Origin: Anaerolineaceae bacterium
Lineage (GTDB): Bacteria > Chloroflexota > Anaerolineae > Anaerolineales > Anaerolineaceae
Assembly (NCBI GenBank): GCA_030620065.1
Contig: JAUXFJ010000030.1
Span: 1-10,596 of the forward strand
Length of the DNA: 10,596 bases
Direction of reading: 5' to 3'
Shown here: positions 1-5,140 of the stretch, in pieces
Position numbering within the stretch: position 1 is the stretch's first letter
Layout: every line of letters starts with the position of its first letter
Made by a program: the position numbers and the translations under genes
Notes under the pieces: model-generated
Told to the model about the DNA's origin: nothing
Databases searched by the model: none
What the model saw: only the letters and a program-made list of their open reading frames with translations

Positions 1-614
1 CTGCGGATTTGCGGAAAGTTTTCGCTTTTACGAAGATTGCGGTGATAGCCTTGCTGATAATTTTGTTTGTACTATTAGGGGGGATTGAGAAAAGGACGAT
101 CTGGTTTATGCTGGCTTTGTTGTTTTCATTAGCCGGTGATGTGCTGCTTTTGCTATCTTCGCGCTGGTTCCTTTACGGTCTAGCTGCGTTTTGTTTAGCC
201 CTTATGGCTTATATAATTGGTTATAATCAAACTGTTCCGCCCTTGCTCCCTTCTGTATTTGGTATATTACTAATAGCGATCCCGGTTTTTATTATTTATC
301 GTATATTGCGTCGGGAAATTCAAAGTAAACCCCATTTAAGGAAAATGGCAATACCGATTATCGGTTACACAATCATACTTTGGTTAATGGTGTTATCGAC
401 AAGTATGAGTTTATTTAAATCCGAATGGCAGCTGCAGGCAGCATTGCCAGCTGCGTTAGGCGGGGTATTGTTCTTTTGTTCGGATGCAATGTTAGCATAC
501 GATCGCTTTGTCAAGCCATTTAAGCGAGCACACATATTGGTTATGATGACTTATCATTTAGCACATTTTGGGTTAATTTTGGGAGTTGTGCAGCATTTTG
601 AATTGATCAGCTGA
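1..614 (+). CDS. YhhN/TMEM86 family membrane protein (putative lysoplasmalogenase), 5' end missing
   Basis: This is an integral membrane protein. Characterised YhhN/TMEM86 members hydrolyse the vinyl-ether bond of lysoplasmalogens; whether this one does is inferred from family membership only. The readable part (about 203 codons) holds seven hydrophobic segments. Family features are visible: the SLAGDVLLLL stretch in the second segment, FFCSDAMLA in the sixth, and a TYHLAHFGLILG-type final segment. The family normally has eight TM helices and about 25 more N-terminal residues. The frame is still open at the left edge (Ala-Asp before the TTG at 9), and that TTG has no convincing ribosome binding site. 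The true start is therefore probably outside the window. The stop is TGA at 612-614. The next gene is 238 bp away and looks independently transcribed. Family assignment is fairly sure; the substrate is not. Confidence 0.75.
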   Translation, partial: ADLRKVFAFTKIAVIALLIILFVLLGGIEKRTIWFMLALLFSLAGDVLLLLSSRWFLYGLAAFCLALMAYIIGYNQTVPPLLPSVFGILLIAIPVFIIYRILRREIQSKPHLRKMAIPIIGYTIILWLMVLSTSMSLFKSEWQLQAALPAALGGVLFFCSDAMLAYDRFVKPFKRAHILVMMTYHLAHFGLILGVVQHFELIS

Positions 615-707
615 TGTGAATCATTATAAAAATAACATGGTATAGACATTACTCCAAGTACCGGCCCGCCAGTATGCTTGTAAGAGTCAGTATTTTTCAG
701 CGGTTGG

Positions 708-738
708 TTGATTTTTTACCCATATTTTCTTGTATAAT
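708..738 (+). promoter_or_regulatory. Candidate sigma-70-type promoter for the first lipoprotein gene
   Basis: A perfect TATAAT lies at 733-738, directly preceded by TG, with TTGATT at 708-713 and a 19-bp spacer, which is long. It would give an untranslated leader of roughly 105 nt before the ATG at 853. It lies just upstream of the duplicated block that begins near 777, so the second lipoprotein gene did not inherit this promoter. The -10 box is good and the -35 assignment is weak. Confidence 0.4.
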
Positions 739-776
739 TAAATATGTTAACCTTCAAATAGATTAACTGCTGACAG

Positions 777-1714
777 TGGAATGAGAAATTTAATGGAAAA
801 ACATATAGGTGATTGAATAATTTGGACATTGTTAGTTGAGAGGAGTACGAAAATGACCAAAAGAAATTTCAAATCCTTAATTGCATTGGTTTTACTAACA
901 CTCTTTCTTCAAGCCTGCAATATTCCGCTACTACAACAATCCAAGATCAGTGTGGAAGATCAAGCAAAAACCATAGTGGTGCAAACGTTGACTGCCCAAG
1001 GGAATGGCGGGAATGATATTCAACCGACAACGGAGGAAGCGCCTCTCCCAAGCTTCACATTAACCCCCACAGAAATATCCATATCTACCAGTACGCTTAC
1101 GCCGACATTAGACCATGCGACTGTCACGGTGAGTGTAGATACGAACTGCCGCACTGGACCAGGTAAGATATATGATCGGGTAGGTGGGTTGTTAGTGGGA
1201 GAAACGGCAGAAGTTGTCGGAAAATCCTCTGAGGGGAATTACTGGATCATTGAGAATCCAGATGCAGCTGGCATCTGTTGGCTATGGGGTTATTACGCGA
1301 CAGTTGTAGGATCAACGAAACATTTGGCTATCCACACGCCGCCCCCAACACCAACACCGATCTATCATTGGACTGGCGTTTGGACAACCTCGCATGGAGT
1401 AACGGGTTTTCCCCATCTGACCTTCATTGTAACGCTCACCCAGACGGATAATAATGTTTCAGGGGGGTTTAGCGACGGTGGATTTACTGTAACTTTAGAG
1501 GGCAGCTTGAGCAGCGATTGGCAATTATTTACCGGCACCTGGGATGATGGTGGAGATAGCGGTCCTTTTGAATGGAAGATGATCTCTGTTAACCAGTTCA
1601 TTGGTAATAGGAATAATGGTGACTACGAATGGTGCGGTGCTCGCAATGGAGCAGACATCCCCAGCCCTTGTAAGGGTCCTTAAAGACCATTGATTTGATT
1701 TGAATTATCGAGAT
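777..1714 (+). repeat. Tandem duplication unit, copy 1 (leader, lipoprotein gene, 3' flank)
   Basis: The unit covers 76 bp of leader, the whole lipoprotein gene and a 26-bp downstream element (1689-1714). Positions 777-918 align without gaps to 1831-1972 at an offset of 1054, with only three substitutions (779, 802, 888). The 26-bp 3' element matches 2545-2570 with one difference. The copies differ inside by an SH3-domain-sized segment (about 1109-1341, only in this copy). In the 3' flank, copy 2 has about 45 extra bp. Confidence 0.85.
853..1683 (+). CDS. Secreted lipoprotein with bacterial SH3-like domain and C-terminal beta-rich domain (copy 1)
   Basis: This is a predicted 276-residue lipoprotein, probably anchored on the outer face of the membrane; its function is unknown. 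ATG 853 is chosen because a strong ribosome binding site, GAGAGGAG (838-845), sits 7 bp in front; a TTG 24 bp further up overlaps that site. The signal peptide is a KR-containing N-region, a Leu/Ile/Val core and a lipobox LQAC with Cys22 as lipidation site (Gln at -2 is somewhat unusual). A Thr/Pro/Ser-rich linker follows (about 58-88). Residues about 89-154 form an SH3-like domain with NCRTGPG; its Cys99 and Cys142 could form a disulfide. A second linker ends in PPPTPTPIY. Residues 173-276 form a domain of alternating hydrophobic strands with QTDNxVSG, LEGSLSSDWQL and a C-terminal Cys pair (261, 273). That last domain is about 70% identical to the one in the next gene. SH3-like domains of this type often bind cell-wall or surface ligands, but no ligand can be read here. 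Confidence 0.8.
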   Translation: MTKRNFKSLIALVLLTLFLQACNIPLLQQSKISVEDQAKTIVVQTLTAQGNGGNDIQPTTEEAPLPSFTLTPTEISISTSTLTPTLDHATVTVSVDTNCRTGPGKIYDRVGGLLVGETAEVVGKSSEGNYWIIENPDAAGICWLWGYYATVVGSTKHLAIHTPPPTPTPIYHWTGVWTTSHGVTGFPHLTFIVTLTQTDNNVSGGFSDGGFTVTLEGSLSSDWQLFTGTWDDGGDSGPFEWKMISVNQFIGNRNNGDYEWCGARNGADIPSPCKGP

Positions 1715-1830
1715 TGGGGTAGACGGAGATCATGTACAACTTTCTGATCCAATCAGTACTAATGTACAGCTCGAAGAAGATCATACAGGTAGTGAAAAGC
1801 ATAACAGCGAGGTAGATTGGCTCCTTACGT

Positions 1831-2570
1831 TGAAATGAGAAATTTAATGGAAAAATATATAGGTGATTGAATAATTTGGACATTGTTAGTTGAGAGGAGT
1901 ACGAAAATGACCAAAAGAAATTTCAAATCCTTAATTGCATTAGTTTTACTAACACTCTTTCTTCAAGCCTGCAGCACTCCACCACTACAACAATCCCAGA
2001 ATACTCCGTTTGTCAGTGTGGAAGATCAAACAAAAACCATAGTGGTGCAAACGTTGACAGCCCAAGGGAGTGATATTCAACCGATAACGGAGGAAGCGAT
2101 TCTCCCAACCTTGACATTAACCCCCACAGAAACACCCAAACCTACCGACACGCTTACACCAACTCCAACACCGATCTACGATTGGACTGGCACTTGGAAG
2201 ACCTCGTTTGGGAGGACAGGTTACAGACATGTGACCTGGATCGTGACCTTCAACCAGACGGACAATAAGGTTTCAGGGAGTTTCATCTATGGTGAACGCA
2301 CCATAACTTTAGAGGGCAGCTTGAGCAGCGATTGGCAATTACTGACCGGCACGTGGGATAATGGTACATCTAGCGGTCCTTTTGAATTGAAGATGGTCTC
2401 TGTTAACCAGTTCATTGGTAATCAGGATAATGGTGAATACGAATGGTGCGGTGTCCGCAACAGGGCAGGATTTCCCAGCCCTTGTATGGGTCCTTAAAAA
2501 CCACTGACGTAAATTAAAGACGAGATAAAGGAGCTGTCTCGCCTATTGATTTGATTTGAGTTATCGAGAT
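1831..2570 (+). repeat. Tandem duplication unit, copy 2 (leader, lipoprotein gene, 3' flank)
   Basis: This is the second copy of the block at 777-1714. The leader and signal-peptide region 1831-1972 differs from copy 1 at only three positions. This copy lacks the SH3-domain segment. Its 3' flank carries about 45 extra bp with a short imperfect hairpin (CGAGA 2521-2525 pairing with TCTCG 2537-2541) before the shared 26-bp element at 2545-2570. A 116-bp stretch (1715-1830) separates the two copies and has no clear match elsewhere in the window. Confidence 0.85.
1907..2497 (+). CDS. Secreted lipoprotein with C-terminal beta-rich domain, lacking SH3 domain (copy 2)
   Basis: This is a predicted 196-residue lipoprotein paralogous to the gene before it; function unknown. 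The start is ATG 1907, with the same GAGAGGAG site at 1892-1899 and 7 bp spacing as in copy 1. The signal peptide has the same sequence up to the lipobox LQAC (Cys22), followed by SVEDQTKTIVVQTLTAQ, also shared. The Thr/Pro linker runs straight from TDTLTPTPTPIY into the C-terminal domain (93-196), so the SH3-like domain of copy 1 is absent. The final domain keeps QTDNxVSG, LEGSLSSDWQL, SVNQFIGN and the Cys pair (181, 193). It differs at roughly 30 of 104 positions, many near the N-terminal half of the domain and in Gly-rich turns. No separate strong promoter is obvious in the 223 bp before it, so it may be read from copy 1's promoter or from one inside the duplicated leader. Confidence 0.8.
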   Translation: MTKRNFKSLIALVLLTLFLQACSTPPLQQSQNTPFVSVEDQTKTIVVQTLTAQGSDIQPITEEAILPTLTLTPTETPKPTDTLTPTPTPIYDWTGTWKTSFGRTGYRHVTWIVTFNQTDNKVSGSFIYGERTITLEGSLSSDWQLLTGTWDNGTSSGPFELKMVSVNQFIGNQDNGEYEWCGVRNRAGFPSPCMGP

Positions 2571-2651
2571 GCCGTCGAGGTTATGTGATAGTAGTTTTCT
2601 GTATGTTATCAAAATGAGGCTATTAATAAACGGAGGTTCCACCTAATTCTG

Positions 2652-2680
2652 TTGACAAAATTTTAAAGGCATAGTAATAT
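2652..2680 (+). promoter_or_regulatory. Strong sigma-70-type promoter of the tRNA gene
   Basis: TTGACA (2652-2657), a 17-bp spacer and TAATAT (2675-2680) form the best promoter match in the window. Initiation would fall near 2687, about 24 nt before the tRNA. A 6-3-6 palindrome, TTGAAC-gca-GTTCAA (2682-2696), covers the expected start site. Confidence 0.75.
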
Positions 2681-2710
2681 TTTGAACGCAGTTCAACAGG
2701 AATTGAAAAC

Positions 2711-2782
2711 GGCGAGGTAGCTCAACGGTAGAGCAGTGGACTCATAAGCCATTGGTTGACAGTTCGAATCTGTCTCTCGCCA
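2711..2782 (+). tRNA. tRNA with CAT anticodon (elongator Met, or Ile2 if lysidine-modified)
   Basis: A full cloverleaf can be drawn. The acceptor stem GGCGAGG (2711-2717) pairs with TCTCGCC (2775-2781), with one G-T pair. The D arm is GCTC/GAGC (2720-2734). The anticodon loop CTCATAA (2741-2747) has CAT at 2743-2745. The T arm GACAG/CTGTC (2758-2774) encloses TTCGAAT. The discriminator is A2782 and CCA is not encoded. The anticodon stem GTGGA/GCCAT has an A-G mismatch next to the loop and a terminal G-T pair. An initiator is unlikely: the first pair is G-C and the three consecutive G-C pairs of initiator anticodon stems are absent. Elongator Met and tRNA-Ile2 (whose C34 would be modified by TilS) cannot be separated by eye. 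A run of five T follows directly. Confidence 0.95.
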
Positions 2783-2876
2783 TTTTTATGTTAATATTTC
2801 CCCAATTGCAGTATAAGTCAAGAGTCGTCTTTCACTAAGTGCTAAATTAAGAAGAAATTGATGCTTTTGTAGGGCA

Positions 2877-2906
2877 TTCAAGCTTTCAGCTATCAAGTGT
2901 TATAAT
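2877..2906 (+). promoter_or_regulatory. Extended -10 promoter for the purine nucleoside phosphorylase gene
   Basis: TGT-TATAAT (2898-2906) is a perfect extended -10 element; a weak -35 candidate, TTCAAG (2877-2882), lies 18 bp upstream of the hexamer. Transcription would begin near 2913, leaving a leader of about 36 nt. The same nine bases precede the last gene of the window. Confidence 0.55.
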
Positions 2907-2948
2907 ATATTTAAATAATTAATAGATAAAATCGGAAGTGAGGTGACG

Positions 2949-3785
2949 ATGTCGGAATTCATTACTTTAGCAGAGATCGATGCAGCAAAGGATGCTATAC
3001 AGGCTCAAATCAAGATACAACCGGAGATCGGGTTGATCTTAGGGTCTGGCTTAGGTGATTTTGCGGATACCATCGAAGACGCGACCATCATTTCTACTGA
3101 AGAGATCCCGAATTGGCCAATTTCAACGGTAAAGGGTCATAAGGGCAGGCTCGTTATAGGAAAATTAGAAGGAAAACCTGTTATTGTATTGCAAGGGCGC
3201 ACACATTATTATGAAGGTCATAGTATGTCGCATATTGGGCTGCCCATACGTGTTATGCAGCGCTTAGGTGTAGACACCCTTATTCTCACAAATGCTGCGG
3301 GAGGCATCAACCCAGCTTTTTCTCCCGGCGACTTGATGATCTTAACAGATCATATTGCACTGGTCGGTATGGTAGGCCCTAATCCTTTACGCGGCCCGAA
3401 CCTGGACGAATTCGGACCCCGTTTCCCGGATATGAGTCGGGTTTATGACCGGGAGCTTATTCAGTTAGCCAAGCAGATCAGCGATGAAAAAAATCTTCAC
3501 TGTCAGGAAGGTGTGTATATTTGCCTAGTAGGTCCTTCTTTTGAAACACCAGCTGATATTCGCTTCCTACGCGGGGTTGGAGCAGATGCGGTAGGCATGT
3601 CAACTGTTCCAGAGGCGATCGTTGCCCGGCACGGCGGTTTAAGGGTCTTGGGTATTTCCAGCATCACTAATCAGGTTGATCCAGATGGCACGAATGTTGC
3701 TTCGCATGAAGAAGTGCTGGAAGCCGGGAAATTGATCGTTCCAAAATTAACCGCACTCATCAAAGCCATATTACCAAAGCTGTAG
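2949..3785 (+). CDS. punA: Purine nucleoside phosphorylase (trimeric type, inosine/guanosine)
   Basis: This cytoplasmic enzyme splits purine nucleosides with phosphate into free base and (deoxy)ribose-1-phosphate for purine salvage. The 278-residue length is normal for the homotrimeric (human-like) class. Residues visible with the ATG start: phosphate-binding GSGLG (32-36); GHKG (63-66) and RTHYYEGH (84-91) with the phosphate/ribose-contacting Arg and His; TNAAGG (114-119); GPSFET with Glu199 and ITN with Asn241, the purine-recognition pair equivalent to Glu201/Asn243 of human PNP; MSTVPE (217-222); and SHEEVLEAGK with His253, equivalent to human His257. This set points to 6-oxopurine (inosine/guanosine) preference. 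An in-frame GTG at 2943 could add two residues. ATG 2949 is preferred because GAGG (2940-2943) sits 5 bp in front of it. The gene has its own promoter; the next gene follows 74 bp later. Confidence 0.95.
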   Translation: MSEFITLAEIDAAKDAIQAQIKIQPEIGLILGSGLGDFADTIEDATIISTEEIPNWPISTVKGHKGRLVIGKLEGKPVIVLQGRTHYYEGHSMSHIGLPIRVMQRLGVDTLILTNAAGGINPAFSPGDLMILTDHIALVGMVGPNPLRGPNLDEFGPRFPDMSRVYDRELIQLAKQISDEKNLHCQEGVYICLVGPSFETPADIRFLRGVGADAVGMSTVPEAIVARHGGLRVLGISSITNQVDPDGTNVASHEEVLEAGKLIVPKLTALIKAILPKL

Positions 3786-3820
3786 CAAAGGTATTTGTTT
3801 TATAAGTAGTTAAGCGGCGC

Positions 3821-3826
3821 AGGAGG
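3821..3826 (+). promoter_or_regulatory. Misplaced strong ribosome binding site (AGGAGG)
   Basis: A perfect AGGAGG lies 33 bp before the ATG of the two-TM/Ig-domain gene (3860), too far to serve it directly. It is 4 bp before a TTG at 3831 that opens a nine-codon frame ending exactly at that ATG (TAATG overlap). It may serve that short leader frame and feed ribosomes to the downstream start. Confidence 0.45.
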
Positions 3827-3830
3827 ACAT

Positions 3831-3860
3831 TTGCGTTTCTTTACCTGTGGAAAAACTTAA
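3831..3860 (+). CDS. Possible nine-codon leader peptide coupled to the next gene
   Basis: TTG 3831 followed by eight codons and TAA (3858-3860) would encode fMet-RFFTCGKT. Its stop overlaps the ATG of the next gene by one base (TAATG), a classic translational-coupling geometry. The perfect AGGAGG at 3821-3826 is the only strong ribosome binding site nearby, and the downstream ATG has only a weak GTGG. The TTG start and the 4-bp spacing are less than ideal, and a frame this short can occur by chance. Confidence 0.25.
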   Translation: MRFFTCGKT

Positions 3861-4555
3861 TGCAGCAAGTAATTAGATTTCTAAGCAATATCGAGCTCAT
3901 TGTCTATTTTATTCTGGGATTTATCGCCATTCTCTATCTGCGGCGACTATTGATTGCATTAAAGGAATTGCGGGGTTCAGTCTTTGGCCTGGAAAAGGAA
4001 GCTGCGCAACGCAAGGTTGTTTCTGCTGTGACTGTATTGGTGTTGGTCGGATTTTTTACTTTAGGTGAATTTATTGTGGTAACGTTTTTATTGCCAGAAT
4101 TACCACAGCAACCCAGCTACGCCACACCAACCATTGACGTACTTGCAACTGACACTGCGACCCCACCCAGCCCGGAAACTGTGGGTGAAGAGACTGTCCA
4201 AGAGACGTATCCACAGACTGAAGTATCTGGTGTTTCCAGCACCTGCATCGCGGATGTGCTTGAGTTTACTTATCCGGAGGCTGGTGATAGCGTTAGCGGT
4301 GTTGTGGAACTAACAGGCACAGTCAATATAGAGAACTTCGGGTCATATAAGTATGAGTATTCAACAACGGGTGAGATCAATTGGATCACTGTGGCAGCAG
4401 GTGGTGAAATCAGGATTGAAGATAGTCTGGGTTACTGGTATACCACTTCATTGACACCTGGGGATTATTTGTTGAGATTGGTTGCACTTGATAACCAGGG
4501 GATTGAATTGCCCCCTTGTGTGATTAATGTAAAAGTTATCGTAACCGAGGATTAA
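3860..4555 (+). CDS. Two-TM membrane protein with extracytoplasmic Ig-like domain, function unknown
   Basis: I do not recognise a named family. The 231-residue protein has two hydrophobic helices (about 11-33 and 53-79) joined by a short basic/acidic stretch (RRLLIALKELRG...KEAAQRK), presumably a cytoplasmic hairpin. A Thr/Pro/Glu-rich spacer follows (about 81-127), then a beta-rich domain (129-227) with FTYPEAGDSVSG, VVELTGTV, a conserved-looking Trp, LGYWYTTSLTPGDYLLRLVALDNQG and a final PPC. This pattern (a Y/W-rich core and GxYxLRLxALDxxG strand) resembles bacterial Ig-like/Fn3-like surface domains. Cys129 and Cys220 bracket the domain and could form a disulfide. The nearest usable in-frame start is ATG 3860, poorly served by its own ribosome binding site (see the leader frame in front). 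It sits 27 bp before the acetyltransferase gene and probably shares its transcript. Confidence 0.7.
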   Translation: MQQVIRFLSNIELIVYFILGFIAILYLRRLLIALKELRGSVFGLEKEAAQRKVVSAVTVLVLVGFFTLGEFIVVTFLLPELPQQPSYATPTIDVLATDTATPPSPETVGEETVQETYPQTEVSGVSSTCIADVLEFTYPEAGDSVSGVVELTGTVNIENFGSYKYEYSTTGEINWITVAAGGEIRIEDSLGYWYTTSLTPGDYLLRLVALDNQGIELPPCVINVKVIVTED

Positions 4556-4582
4556 TTGACATAGACTATTGGGTAATATACA

Positions 4583-5122
4583 ATGCCAGAGATTAAAATT
4601 CGACCTGCCAGAGAAGAAGATTTAGAATTATTAATTGAGTTAGAACATGCCTATACCAGTAGCAATGTTTGGCAGATGGATATCAAGCAAGACGAAAATA
4701 TTATCGGGGTTAATTTCCGAGATGTACGTTTACCCAGGGTAGTGCAGCTCAATTATCCCCGCTCGCCAAAGGATCTTTATGCGTCTTGGCAGCAATCCCC
4801 AATCGTGTTTGTAGGAAGTATAGATTCTTACCCTGTTTCATATATCTATTTAGACGAAGATGCAACTACGGGTTTGGTCAGAGTTAGGGATGTGGTTGTT
4901 TCACTAGAAAAGCGCAGACAGGGAATAGCGAGTGGACTGATCTTAGCAAGTGAGGGATGGGCTTGCCGACGTGAAAGGACATATATGATCCTCGAGATGC
5001 AGTCGAAGAACAACCCGGCAATTAATCTGGCAAAGAAATTAGGTTATCAATTCTGTGGATTTCAGGATCAATACTATCCAAACCATGACCTAGCGTTATT
5101 TTTTGGCAAATCTATTCGTTAA
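4583..5122 (+). CDS. GNAT-family N-acetyltransferase
   Basis: This predicted soluble enzyme of 179 residues would transfer an acetyl group from acetyl-CoA to an amine; its substrate cannot be read from sequence. The N-terminus IKIRPAREEDLELLIELE is a typical GNAT first strand and helix. Motif A is VRDVVVSLEKRRQGIASGLI (101-120), where RRQGIA (111-116) fits the Q/R-x-x-G-x-G/A pyrophosphate-binding loop. Motif B is NNPAINLAKKLGYQFCGF (143-160), with the Asn and the LGY characteristic of RimI-like members. The middle segment (about 28-75), rich in Trp, Tyr and Arg, is longer than in RimI and probably shapes the acceptor site. It lies 27 bp after the Ig-domain gene and 18 bp before the sensor-HTH gene, so co-transcription is likely. 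The ribosome binding site is weak. A ribosomal-protein-acetylating role would be a guess. Confidence 0.85.
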   Translation: MPEIKIRPAREEDLELLIELEHAYTSSNVWQMDIKQDENIIGVNFRDVRLPRVVQLNYPRSPKDLYASWQQSPIVFVGSIDSYPVSYIYLDEDATTGLVRVRDVVVSLEKRRQGIASGLILASEGWACRRERTYMILEMQSKNNPAINLAKKLGYQFCGFQDQYYPNHDLALFFGKSIR

Positions 5123-5140
5123 ACAACTTGGACAGTAAAT

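Noticed and set aside
829..852. TTG starts at 829 and 1883 for the two lipoproteins, adding eight residues
   Set aside because: These would place the start in front of the GAGAGGAG ribosome binding site and lengthen the signal peptide N-region unnaturally; the ATG 7 bp after the site is far better.
1704..1838. 44-codon open frame between the lipoprotein genes (IIEIGVDGDHVQLSDPISTN..., ending LLTLK)
   Set aside because: It has no ATG/GTG/TTG start at its head and no ribosome binding site. The composition looks somewhat protein-like and could be a gene remnant, but nothing supports expression.
1680..1883. Minus-strand open frame of 67 codons
   Set aside because: It overlaps the intergenic region and duplicated leader, with no ribosome binding site or recognisable protein features; the other minus-strand frames likewise lie opposite real genes such as ftsK.
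2519..2543. Hairpin after the second lipoprotein gene as a rho-independent terminator
   Set aside because: The stem is short (five perfect pairs, seven with one mismatch), the loop is 11 nt, and no T-run follows; it may still be a weak structure.
2684..2694. LexA/SOS box at the tRNA promoter
   Set aside because: GAAC and GTTC are separated by 3 bp, whereas the known Gram-positive-type box needs 4; a tRNA gene is also an unlikely SOS target.
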